From Bacillus sp. FJAT-52991 (lineage in GTDB: Bacteria; Bacillota; Bacilli; Bacillales; Domibacillaceae): 64,000 nucleotides of DNA. Each line of letters begins with the position of its first letter. Position 1 is the first letter of the stretch. Where the stretch lies: contig NZ_CP147404.1 in assembly GCF_037201805.1 (NCBI RefSeq), positions 954,001 to 1,018,000 on the forward strand, in the 5' to 3' direction. Under the pieces are notes generated by a model. That model was not told the DNA's origin. It did no database searches and saw nothing but the letters and a program-made list of their open reading frames with translations. Position numbers and translations under genes: made by a program. Below, piece by piece: positions 55,217 through 63,670 of the stretch.

Positions 55217-55246
55217 TTGTCTAAAGGGAATGTCCCTTTTTATAAT
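55217..55246 (+). promoter_or_regulatory. Promoter and operator of the TetR gene
   Basis: TTGTCT and TATAAT are separated by 18 bases. The spacer holds the perfect palindrome AAAGGGA-ATG-TCCCTTT (55223-55239). A repressor bound here would block polymerase, so autoregulation by the TetR protein is likely (inference). Confidence 0.7.
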
Positions 55247-55266
55247 AAAACTGAGAGGTGAGTCAG

Positions 55267-55917
55267 TTGTCAGAAAATACAGCAGGAAAAATAAAGCTAA
55301 CACAAAAAGGTCAGATGACACGTGAAAAATTGCTTGCAACAGCAGAAATAATCTTTGGAGAGAAGGGCTATTATGAAACGTCCGTTGTTGACATTACGCA
55401 ACGAGCGGGTGTTTCACAAGGAACATTTTATAATTACTTTCCGACCAAGTGTGCGATTTTTGAAGAATTAGTGATGCAATTAAGTAGAGATGTGCGATTT
55501 GAGATCAAAAAGGCGATCGTCGCTGCCCAAAGTCATGAAGACGCCCAAAGAATCGGCTTTCAAACATTTTTCTTATGGGTGAAGAATCATCCCAATTTAT
55601 ATAGTATCGTCCAACAAGCTCTTCTAGTTGACGTCAAATTGTATCGCTATTACTATGACCAGTTAGCTAATGGTTATATGAGAGCGCTTGCGAAAGCGAT
55701 GGAGGATGGTGAATTTAAATCGTTAAATAAAGAAGCAATTACTTATTGTTTAATGGGAATCGGGCAATTTTTAGGAATGAGGTGGGTATATTGGGAGGAG
55801 AAACTTGTACCTGATGATGTTTTCGAAAGTGCCATGGATATGGTATTTCATGGCTTAAAACAGCCAACAATTAAAGGAGATGAAAGAGAGGATGGAGCAA
55901 ATTTCTATATGGATTGA
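55267..55917 (+). CDS. TetR/AcrR family regulator
   Basis: A 216-residue regulator. The N-terminal helix-turn-helix (about residues 15-60) contains AEIIFGEKGYYETSVVDITQRAGVSQGTFYNYFPTK. The C-terminal ligand-binding domain is diverged. A TTG start preceded by GAGGTGAG is chosen; a GTG nine bases upstream overlaps that site. It overlaps the acyl-CoA ligase gene by 26 bases and presumably controls the acyl-CoA cluster, with an acyl-CoA-like ligand expected by analogy to FadR-type TetR proteins. Confidence 0.88.
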   Translation: MSENTAGKIKLTQKGQMTREKLLATAEIIFGEKGYYETSVVDITQRAGVSQGTFYNYFPTKCAIFEELVMQLSRDVRFEIKKAIVAAQSHEDAQRIGFQTFFLWVKNHPNLYSIVQQALLVDVKLYRYYYDQLANGYMRALAKAMEDGEFKSLNKEAITYCLMGIGQFLGMRWVYWEEKLVPDDVFESAMDMVFHGLKQPTIKGDEREDGANFYMD

Positions 55918-57415
55918 AAAGCGAGCTATTATGAGTCCAAATCGTTTGGCGCTTTTGGATCAAAGGCGCCAGCTCACTTATCTTGAAATGAATAATGAAA
56001 TAAATCGATGGGCCTATTATTTGGGGAAAATGGAAAATATTCAACAAGGAGATAGAATTGGCCTGTACTTCAATAACCGAATAGACTATATTGTAGTGCT
56101 GTTTGCCATTGCTAAGATTGGAGCCATTGCTGTTCCGTTGAATATTCGTCTTACTTCCGAAGAGCTATTGTACCAAATAACAGATAGTGAAATGAGCATG
56201 CTGATCTATGAACATGAGTTTCATAGTACAGTACAGACATTAAAAAATAAACATCCACAATTAACTACTCAATTAATCGAATCCATCACCTTGCCGCAAC
56301 TTCAAGAAACCTACACTTCACATGATTTTCCAATCATCCACGCTTCCACACCTTATATCATTTGCTATACATCAGGCACAACTGGTCGTCCGAAAGGAGC
56401 TGTTTTAACACAAGAAAATATGTTTTGGAATGCGGTAAATAATTGCACGAGTATTGACATCACCTCAATGGATCGTACGATTGTCTTATTGCCGTTTTTC
56501 CATATTGGCGGAATTGGATTATTTGCTTTCCCGACGTTATTTGCTGGCGGGCTGGTAGCTATATTAGGTAAATTCGACTCAGGCGAAGCGTTAAAAATGA
56601 TCCAACGTGAACGGATTTCTGTCATCATGGGTGTTCCGACCATTTTTGATGCCATTCGAAAACATGACGAATTTCTCACAACCAATTTAAGCTCTGTTCG
56701 TATCTTTTGTAGTGGAGGGGCACCTTGTCCAAAAGAGCTAATTGAATTTTATTTAAATCAAGGGCTTCCCTTTTATCAAGGTTATGGCTTAACTGAGACA
56801 TCACCGACTATATTTATGCTTGCAAAAGAAGATTACAAGAAAAAAATAGGTTCGGTAGGCAAGCCTGTTTTGTACACTGATATTAACATTTTAGATGAAA
56901 ATGATTGCCCTGTAGCGACAGGTGAAATTGGAGAACTTGTTGTCAAGGGTCCTAACGTGATCAAGGAATATTGGCAATTGCCGGCTGAAACAGAAAAGGC
57001 GATCAAGGATGGGTGGTTTCACACCGGAGACTATGTGAAGGCGGATCAAGATGGATTTATCTATATGATCGGTCGCAAAAAGGAGATGATCATTTCAGGC
57101 GGAGAAAATGTGTATCCACTTGAAATTGAACAAGTATTGAAAGAAGAGCCAGCAATTGATGAAGTATCCGTGATTGGTGTTTTAGATGAGAAGTGGGGAG
57201 AAGTTCCATTTGCTTTTCTCGTTGTAAAAGAAAATCATTCGATCACAGAAGAGCAATTAAAGCAAGCTTGTTTGAGCAAACTAGCGAAATATAAAATTCC
57301 TAAATCATTTGCCATTCTGTCTGAACTACCAAAAAATGCAGCAGGAAAAGTAGATAAAAAGCAATTAAAAGCCTTGTTAACAAAAGAAAGTACTTTGAAA
57401 GGAGAATTGCAATGA
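55892..57415 (+). CDS. Acyl-CoA synthetase (AMP-forming)
   Basis: A 507-residue ANL-superfamily ligase. The P-loop is YTSGTTGRPKGAVLTQEN (about residues 157-174), then GYGLTETSP (A5), GWFHTGDYVKADQDG (A7/A8 hinge) and the catalytic Lys in the C-terminal NAAGKVDKKQLK. It adenylates a carboxylic acid and forms its CoA thioester; the substrate is unknown. The start was set at ATG 55892. Its stop overlaps the next start by four bases. Confidence 0.9.
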   Translation: MEQISIWIEKRAIMSPNRLALLDQRRQLTYLEMNNEINRWAYYLGKMENIQQGDRIGLYFNNRIDYIVVLFAIAKIGAIAVPLNIRLTSEELLYQITDSEMSMLIYEHEFHSTVQTLKNKHPQLTTQLIESITLPQLQETYTSHDFPIIHASTPYIICYTSGTTGRPKGAVLTQENMFWNAVNNCTSIDITSMDRTIVLLPFFHIGGIGLFAFPTLFAGGLVAILGKFDSGEALKMIQRERISVIMGVPTIFDAIRKHDEFLTTNLSSVRIFCSGGAPCPKELIEFYLNQGLPFYQGYGLTETSPTIFMLAKEDYKKKIGSVGKPVLYTDINILDENDCPVATGEIGELVVKGPNVIKEYWQLPAETEKAIKDGWFHTGDYVKADQDGFIYMIGRKKEMIISGGENVYPLEIEQVLKEEPAIDEVSVIGVLDEKWGEVPFAFLVVKENHSITEEQLKQACLSKLAKYKIPKSFAILSELPKNAAGKVDKKQLKALLTKESTLKGELQ

Positions 57416-58422
57416 TAGGTATCTCGTCTACCTCCATTTACACACCAGAAAATGTTGAAACAGCCGCTGATTTAACCGGAAAAACAAGTATTCCTGAAGA
57501 AGTGATTATTGAGAAATTTGGACTACGTAAAAAACATGTCGCTTTAGAGAATGAACATGTATCGGATCTAGCGATGAAAGCAGGAAGGGAAATATTAAAA
57601 GAAGTTGATCCGAATGACATTGATGTGTTGATCTATTTTGGTAGTCCTCATAAAGATTATTATGTTTGGCCTGTGGCTGCTAAAATTCAACATGAGCTAG
57701 GGTGCAAGCATGCCTATGCGTTTGAATTAATGAATGTTAGCTCCTGCTTTCCTATTGCCTTAAAAGTAGCAAAGGATATGTTGAAATCCGACAAAAATAT
57801 TCGGAATATTCTGTTAGTGGGAGGGTGTAAGGAGTCGCAAATTATTGATTATGAAAACCCTCGTTCTCGTTTTATGTTCAATTTTGCCGATGGAGGGGCT
57901 GCAGCCTTAGTCTCAAGAAATCATTTGAAGAGTACAATCTTGTCATCAGCAATCATAACAGATGGGGCGTTCTATGATGATGTAAAAATCCCGGCAGGAG
58001 GGTCTGTATTCGTTCCAAGCGCTAAAACAGTGGCCGAGCGTCAACATTATATTGATGTAAAAGATCCATTAAGTATGAAAGAGCGACTAGACCCTGTGTC
58101 CATACCTAACTTTGTGTCTGTAGTCGAACAAGCCTTAGAGCGAAGCGGTTATTCTGTAGATGATATTGCAATGCTTTTACCGCTTCACACGAAACGCTCG
58201 ATGTTTCAAGAGCTTTTGACTTCTTTAAAGTTAAAGGATCATCAAGCTCTTTACTTAGAAGACTATGGTCATATGTCTGCTCTGGACCCTTGTTTTGGCC
58301 TGTACCTTGCAGAAAAAAGAGGGTGTTTGAACAAAAATGATCTTATTGTCGTTGTGAGTGCGGGAACTGGATACACATGGGCAGCCACTGTTTTGCAATG
58401 GCAAGGAGATGGATGTATCTGA
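57412..58422 (+). CDS. KAS III-like (FabH-related) condensing enzyme
   Basis: A 336-residue thiolase-fold protein related to FabH and HMG-CoA synthases. Catalytic Cys112 (NVSSCFPIALK) and His259 (LPLHTKRS) are kept. The FabH Asn (YGNTSAAS) is replaced by His287 in EDYGHMSALDP. The GTGYTWAATVLQW C-terminus matches the family. It is only distantly similar to the housekeeping FabH at 612-1544. Coupled to the acyl-CoA ligase by a 4-base overlap, it may use its product. The reaction is unknown. Confidence 0.82.
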   Translation: MIGISSTSIYTPENVETAADLTGKTSIPEEVIIEKFGLRKKHVALENEHVSDLAMKAGREILKEVDPNDIDVLIYFGSPHKDYYVWPVAAKIQHELGCKHAYAFELMNVSSCFPIALKVAKDMLKSDKNIRNILLVGGCKESQIIDYENPRSRFMFNFADGGAAALVSRNHLKSTILSSAIITDGAFYDDVKIPAGGSVFVPSAKTVAERQHYIDVKDPLSMKERLDPVSIPNFVSVVEQALERSGYSVDDIAMLLPLHTKRSMFQELLTSLKLKDHQALYLEDYGHMSALDPCFGLYLAEKRGCLNKNDLIVVVSAGTGYTWAATVLQWQGDGCI

Positions 58423-58446
58423 ACAGCGCCTTCTGCTTTTCTATAT

Positions 58447-58718
58447 TGTCTAGCTCCAGGCGCCAGCGACTAGTAGACTTCCACGATCCTCCTTGCGATA
58501 AGTCAACATCGATTCACTGCCGTTCATCGTGTTGTCTAGCTTCGCCAACTAGTCGCGACAAGCAAAAGTCAATCCGTCCAAAAGGTTAAAGAGCAACCTT
58601 TCCGCCGGCTCGTCTTTTGCTTGTCGCGACTGAACGAGTTGGCTTTGCATTTCGTTTTCCTTTATCTCGTGCGGATCGCTCCAGTCCATACGTCGCTAAA
58701 CAGCGCCTTCCGCTTTTC
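58447..58718 (+). repeat. Interspersed intergenic repeat, copy B with hairpin insertion
   Basis: The outer parts match copy A (4057-4236). Termini are TCTAGCTCCAGGCGCCAGCG and CAGCGCCTTCCGCTTTTC. In the middle, between GTTGTC and GACTGAAC of copy A, it carries about 90 extra bases with a strong inverted repeat, AGTCGCGACAAGCAAAAG / CTTTTGCTTGTCGCGACT (about 58551-58631). It separates the TetR-ligase-KAS operon from the ABC transporter operon. Confidence 0.85.
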
Positions 58719-58802
58719 TATGTAACTCATTTGTAACTTCTTTTATTTATGATAGGTGCACAAAGGGGAATCTATTTTGAACATGTAAAAGGGGGAAGAG
58801 AA

Positions 58803-60032
58803 ATGAAGAGGACCACGCGTAATATGTTGTTCTTATTAATGGTTGCTTTTGTTATGGCTTTTGCTAGTGCTTGTACTTCTAGTGATACAAACAGCGGAGG
58901 TAGCGATGGAGGAGGAAAAAGCGATGAACCAATTAAAGTCGGGGTTCTTGCTTCATTAACAGGTGGGCTTGAGGCATATGGGAAACAGACGGTGAATGGG
59001 TTTGAGCTTGGTTTAGATTATGCCACTGATGGCACGCAAGAAGTAGCTGGAAGAAAAATTGAATTTATTGTTGAAGATACGGAAACGAAGCCTGAAGTAG
59101 CGGTTCAAAAAGCAACGAAATTGTTAGAGGAAGATGAAGTTGATTTCTTAGTCGGATCTTCAAGCTCAGGAGATACATTGGCCGTTTTACCGTTGGCTGA
59201 AGAATATGAAAAAATTATGATCGTTGAACCTGCAGTGGCTGATAGTATTACAGGTTCTGAATTCAATCCTTATATTTTTAGAACTGCGCGTAACTCTTCT
59301 CAAGATGCGATTGCTGGAGCGGCAGCCATTGCGAAAAAAGGCGTGAAAATTGCTACTCTTGCACCTGACTATTCTTTCGGTCGTGATGGAGTTAAAGCGT
59401 TTAAAGAGGCGGCGACAAAGCTAGGAGCTGAAATTGTTCACGAGGAATATGCGGATCAAAAAGCAACAGATTTCACATCTAACATTCAAAAAATCATTGA
59501 TGCGAAGCCGGATTACTTATTTGTTGTTTGGGCAGGGGCGAACTCTCCTTGGAATCAAATCGCCGATATGAAACTGCAAGAAAAAGGCATCAAAATCTCA
59601 ACAGGTGCCCCAGATATTGCCGCTTTATCTTTAATGAAACCACTAGTTGGAATGGAAGGTTTCACAGTTTATTATCATACGCTTCCAGACAATAAAGTGA
59701 ATGATTGGTTGGTTGAAGAGCATAAGAAACGCTTCAAGGGTGAAGTGCCAGATTTATTTACACCTGGTGGAATGACTTCTGCTATAGCCATTGTTGAGGC
59801 ATTGAAAAAGACAGAAGGAAACACGGATGTTCAACAGCTGATTGAAACGATGGAAGGAATGAGTTTTGAGTCTCCGAAAGGGAAAATGACGTTCCGTCCG
59901 GAAGACCATCAAGCGCTGCAAGCTTTATATGCGATCAGGCTTGAGAAAAAAGAGGGAGTAGATTACCCTGTACCGGTTTTGATAAGAGAGTTAACACCTG
60001 AAGAAACAGCACCTCCTATTTTAAATAAATAA
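58803..60032 (+). CDS. Branched-chain-amino-acid-type ABC transporter, substrate-binding lipoprotein
   Basis: A 409-residue Peripla_BP_6 family (LivJ/AmiC-like) lipoprotein. The signal peptide ends in lipobox ASAC (Cys24), followed by a Ser/Gly-rich linker. KVGVLASLTGGLEAYGKQTVNGFELGLDYA and FLVGSSSSGDTLAVLPLAEEYEKIMIVEPAVADSI form the ligand cleft. Paralogues bind amino acids, amides, urea or aromatic acids, so the ligand is open. The start follows AAAGGGGGAAGAG. Confidence 0.88.
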   Translation: MKRTTRNMLFLLMVAFVMAFASACTSSDTNSGGSDGGGKSDEPIKVGVLASLTGGLEAYGKQTVNGFELGLDYATDGTQEVAGRKIEFIVEDTETKPEVAVQKATKLLEEDEVDFLVGSSSSGDTLAVLPLAEEYEKIMIVEPAVADSITGSEFNPYIFRTARNSSQDAIAGAAAIAKKGVKIATLAPDYSFGRDGVKAFKEAATKLGAEIVHEEYADQKATDFTSNIQKIIDAKPDYLFVVWAGANSPWNQIADMKLQEKGIKISTGAPDIAALSLMKPLVGMEGFTVYYHTLPDNKVNDWLVEEHKKRFKGEVPDLFTPGGMTSAIAIVEALKKTEGNTDVQQLIETMEGMSFESPKGKMTFRPEDHQALQALYAIRLEKKEGVDYPVPVLIRELTPEETAPPILNK

Positions 60033-60042
60033 TCTGCATGTA

Positions 60043-60074
60043 GGCTGTCTCAATCGTATATGTGAGACAGCCTG
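60043..60074 (+). promoter_or_regulatory. Intercistronic hairpin after the binding-protein gene
   Basis: A perfect 11-bp stem AGGCTGTCTCA / TGAGACAGCCT with a 10-base loop but no T tract. It is more likely an mRNA stabiliser or processing signal that raises binding-protein level than a terminator. Confidence 0.6.
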
Positions 60075-60105
60075 CTCTAAATTGAACATATGGGTGGTGA
60101 ATAAG

Positions 60106-60861
60106 GTGAGTACATTGATTGAAACGAGGGATTTAAGTATTCGCTTTGGCGGTCATACAGCGGTTGATGCTGTGACATTTGAAATGCCTGAGCATCATTT
60201 CAAATCAATTATTGGTCCGAATGGAGCTGGAAAAACGACTTTTTTTAATTTGCTTAGTGGGCAATTGCAACCTAGCAGCGGCAAGGTTTATTACCGTGGA
60301 CGAGATATTACAAACTTATCTCCAACGCAACGAACACGAACCGGCATTGGACGATCCTTTCAAATTACCAATGTTTTTCCCAATTTAACCGTATTAGAAA
60401 ATGTTCGTTTAGCTGTTCAGTCGCAGCTAGGGGTACGATATCAAATGTTAGTTCATTCGAAAAAGTATAAAAGTATGATGGAGAAAGCACTTCAATGGCT
60501 AGAGCTTGTTCTTTTAGCAGATAAAAAAGATGCATTAGCCGTCAACTTGGCACATGGGGAAAAACGAAAGCTAGAAATTGCGATGCTTTTAGCACTAGAA
60601 ACGGATGTTTTACTTCTAGATGAACCGACAGCTGGCATGTCGCTTGAAGAGGTACCAGCGATATTAGAAATGGTGAAAAAGATTAAAGAAAAAGGTGATC
60701 GAACCATTATTTTAATCGAACACAAAATGGATATGATTATGGATTTATCCGATTCAATTATGGTGTTGTTTAACGGTCGTTTGCTTGCAGATGACACCCC
60801 GGAAGCGATTATGAAAAATGAAACCGTTCAAACAGCGTACTTAGGAGGTCTATATGAATGA
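60106..60861 (+). CDS. Branched-chain-amino-acid-type ABC transporter ATPase (LivG-like)
   Basis: A 251-residue ATPase with Walker A GPNGAGKT (37-44), the LivG-type GIGRSFQITNVFPNLTVLENV segment, a diverged signature (LAHGEKRKLEIAM) and Walker B VLLLDEPTAGMS. The GTG start at 60106 follows GGTGGTGA; a TTG at 60082 is less likely. It overlaps the next gene by an ATGA. Confidence 0.88.
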   Translation: MSTLIETRDLSIRFGGHTAVDAVTFEMPEHHFKSIIGPNGAGKTTFFNLLSGQLQPSSGKVYYRGRDITNLSPTQRTRTGIGRSFQITNVFPNLTVLENVRLAVQSQLGVRYQMLVHSKKYKSMMEKALQWLELVLLADKKDALAVNLAHGEKRKLEIAMLLALETDVLLLDEPTAGMSLEEVPAILEMVKKIKEKGDRTIILIEHKMDMIMDLSDSIMVLFNGRLLADDTPEAIMKNETVQTAYLGGLYE

Positions 60862-61565
60862 GTATATTGTTGCAAGTTGATCAAATTGAAACGTATATCG
60901 GCCAGTTTCATATATTGCAAGGAGTCTCATTTAGTGTAAAGCAGGGAGAAGTGACAGTTTTACTTGGGAGAAATGGTGCAGGGAAAACGACGACATTGCG
61001 AACTATCATGGGCTTAAATCCAGCAGCTACAGGAAAGATTCTTTTTAAGGATAAGGAAATTCAACAGCTACCTACTTATACGATTGCCTTAAATGGCATT
61101 GGCTACGTTCCAGAGGATCAGGGGATTTTTTACGACTTAACAGTTGAAGAAAATATGAAGGTGGCAATGAGGAAAGAAAATGACGCAACAAAGGAACGGC
61201 TCGAATGGATATTAGCCCTATTTCCGGATTTAAAAAAATTTTGGGATAAGCCAGGCGGATTGTTGAGCGGAGGACAAAAACAAATGCTCTCAATTGCACG
61301 AGCGTATGTTAATGAAAATGACTTGCTTCTTATTGATGAGCCGAGCAAGGGGCTTGCGCCAATTGTTGTCGATAAGGTGATGGAGTCGATTATGCAAATG
61401 AAGGAAAAGACGACCATCGTTCTTGTGGAACAAAATTTTTATATGGCTAGCACGATTGGCAATCACTTTTACATTGTAGATGATGGGAAAACGGTGACAG
61501 ATGGAGAAATGAAGACATTGAAGGAAGATGAGCAGCTAAGGAGGAAGTATTTAGGAATTGCTTAA
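60858..61565 (+). CDS. Branched-chain-amino-acid-type ABC transporter ATPase (LivF-like)
   Basis: A 235-residue ATPase with Walker A GRNGAGKT (37-44), signature LLSGGQKQMLSIARA, Walker B LLLIDEPSKGLAPIV and the LivF EQNFYMAS tail. It acts as partner of the LivG-like subunit. Confidence 0.88.
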   Translation: MSILLQVDQIETYIGQFHILQGVSFSVKQGEVTVLLGRNGAGKTTTLRTIMGLNPAATGKILFKDKEIQQLPTYTIALNGIGYVPEDQGIFYDLTVEENMKVAMRKENDATKERLEWILALFPDLKKFWDKPGGLLSGGQKQMLSIARAYVNENDLLLIDEPSKGLAPIVVDKVMESIMQMKEKTTIVLVEQNFYMASTIGNHFYIVDDGKTVTDGEMKTLKEDEQLRRKYLGIA

Positions 61566-61583
61566 AGAAGGGAGGCTGTTTCC

Positions 61584-62444
61584 GTGGATGTGTTCATGAA
61601 CCTTGTGTTAAATGGATTAGCGACTGGGATGCTCGTCTTTTTATTAGCTGCAGGGTTAACGCTGATCTTTGGATTAATGGATGTGTTGAATTTTGCTCAC
61701 GGTGGCTTGTTTGCTTGGGGGGCTTATAGTGGAGTTTGGTTTTACTCTATAACAGGAAGTTTTTTTATCGGAATTATTGGAGCTGTGATTATCGGTTGTT
61801 TATTAGGGTTAGTGATGGAAAAGTGGATTATCAAGCCAGTTTATGGGAATCATGTGCAGCAAATTTTAATTACACTTGGTCTTATGCTCGTATTATCTGA
61901 AATGCTCAAAGTCGTTTGGGGCCCGAATCAAATTTCAGCGGCACCTCCCGATTATTTAACGGGAAGCTGGGAAGTGGCTGGGGTTACCGTGATTAAGTAT
62001 CGTGCGTTTATTATTCTAATTGGCTTTCTTGTTTTTTTTCTCGTTCAATATGTATTGAAAAATACAAAAATTGGTCTTGTTGTTCGAGCAGGAGTGATGG
62101 ATAAGGAAATGGTCCAAGCACTTGGGATCAATATTCAAAAGGTGTTTATGCTTGTGTTTATGGTTGGTGCAGGAATGGCGGCGCTTGGCGGTGTTTTGTT
62201 TGGACCTTATTCTGGAGTGATTCATGCAGGAATGGGAATGGAATTTGCAATTCTTGCTTTTATTGTGGTGGTCATAGGTGGAATGGGAAGCTTTAGTGGT
62301 TCGTTATTTGCAGCGATTTTAGTCGGTTTGTCAGGCTCTTTGATGGCTTATTATGTACCGGATTTAGCGTTAGCGGCCAATATGTTGTTAATGGCGATCG
62401 TATTAGTGTTTCGACCGCAAGGCTTATTTGGAGCGAAGGGGTGA
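61584..62444 (+). CDS. Branched-chain-amino-acid-type ABC transporter permease (LivH-like)
   Basis: A 286-residue permease with eight or so helices; LTLIFGLMDVLNFAHGGLFAWGAY near the N-terminus and GMGSFSGSLFAAILVGL near the C-terminus are LivH hallmarks. GTG start preceded by AGGGAGGC. It overlaps the LivM-like gene by four bases. Confidence 0.88.
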   Translation: MDVFMNLVLNGLATGMLVFLLAAGLTLIFGLMDVLNFAHGGLFAWGAYSGVWFYSITGSFFIGIIGAVIIGCLLGLVMEKWIIKPVYGNHVQQILITLGLMLVLSEMLKVVWGPNQISAAPPDYLTGSWEVAGVTVIKYRAFIILIGFLVFFLVQYVLKNTKIGLVVRAGVMDKEMVQALGINIQKVFMLVFMVGAGMAALGGVLFGPYSGVIHAGMGMEFAILAFIVVVIGGMGSFSGSLFAAILVGLSGSLMAYYVPDLALAANMLLMAIVLVFRPQGLFGAKG

Positions 62445-63454
62445 AAAATGTGACTTGGTATCAACAGAACAAACTGACGGTGCTGTATTCGATCATTGCA
62501 GCTTTTCTCCTTTTGTTGCCGTTTATTTATGATTCGCGAAGTATGCTAATTTTGTTCACACAGATCTTTATTTTTGCTATTTTTGCGATGAGTTATGATA
62601 TTCTTCTGGGCTATACCGGTATTGTCTCTTTTGGTCATGCGATGTTTTTTGGGATTGGTGCTTACACGATGGGGATTTTTATGAAGCAATTTGAACCGAC
62701 GCCTGTTTATTTTCTACTAGCGATGCTCATGACGCTCCTTCTTACTGGATTATTAAGTTATATTGTTGGTTTATTAACCTTGCGATTGAAAAGTCATTTC
62801 TATGCGATGCTTACTTTATCCCTTTCTGGTTTATTTTTAGTGCTAGCTGAAAAGTGGCGGACGTTGACATTTGGGAATGATGGATTTACGTTCCGTGTGC
62901 CGGATTTCGCCAAGGATCGTACGGACTTTTATCTCATTTGTTTAGTCACTATGATAGTTGTGTTTGTATTGTTGCAACGTTTTACTCACTCGCCATTAGG
63001 AAAAGTATGGCAAGCGATTCGTGAGAACGAGCAACGAACGGAATCACTCGGTTATCAAGTGCTTCATTATAAAATCATTGCATCGGTTGTAGCTGGGGTA
63101 ATTGCAGGTTTAGCAGGAAGTTTATACTCGGTGTCGCTGCGGTTTGTTAATACAAGTGTGTTTGCCATGGATGTGACGCTTGATGCGTTGTTAATGACGA
63201 TCATTGGTGGCGTGGGGACACTAGTTGGAGCCATTATCGGGGCTGGACTGATTGAATTTGCTCATCATTGGTTAACAGAGCTGGCGAAAGTACATTGGAT
63301 TTTCGAACGGTGGATTATCTTCTTCGGGATCATTTATATTTTAGCAGTTATGTTTTTTCCTCAAGGTATCGTGGGAACATTTGCGAAACTGAGAAACAAG
63401 CAGAAGAATAATACACAAGAAGTGCTTCAAGAGAAAAAAGATATAGCTAGCTAG
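62441..63454 (+). CDS. Branched-chain-amino-acid-type ABC transporter permease (LivM-like)
   Basis: A 337-residue permease with SYDILLGYTGIVSFGHAMFFGIGAYTMG, the AIRENEQRTESLGYQV EAA-like loop and GGVGTLVGAIIGAGLIEF. GTG start overlapping the stop of the LivH-like gene. It closes the five-gene importer. Confidence 0.88.
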   Translation: MKNVTWYQQNKLTVLYSIIAAFLLLLPFIYDSRSMLILFTQIFIFAIFAMSYDILLGYTGIVSFGHAMFFGIGAYTMGIFMKQFEPTPVYFLLAMLMTLLLTGLLSYIVGLLTLRLKSHFYAMLTLSLSGLFLVLAEKWRTLTFGNDGFTFRVPDFAKDRTDFYLICLVTMIVVFVLLQRFTHSPLGKVWQAIRENEQRTESLGYQVLHYKIIASVVAGVIAGLAGSLYSVSLRFVNTSVFAMDVTLDALLMTIIGGVGTLVGAIIGAGLIEFAHHWLTELAKVHWIFERWIIFFGIIYILAVMFFPQGIVGTFAKLRNKQKNNTQEVLQEKKDIAS

Positions 63455-63670
63455 AGAAATGAGAATCGTTAAAAGCGTTATGTAGCTTCTCTAAACGACA
63501 ATTAATGGAAAATAGATAGTGGAATAAGCAGGAATTTTTGTTTATGTCGTGGAAGAAAGGGAAAAGTGAGAGTAAATTCCTAGCCTTTGGTTAATTAACA
63601 AGCACCCAATCATTTTATTTAACTGGAGAGGGGTGTAAAAACAATTCAATGGGGGAAAAGGGGAATAAAC

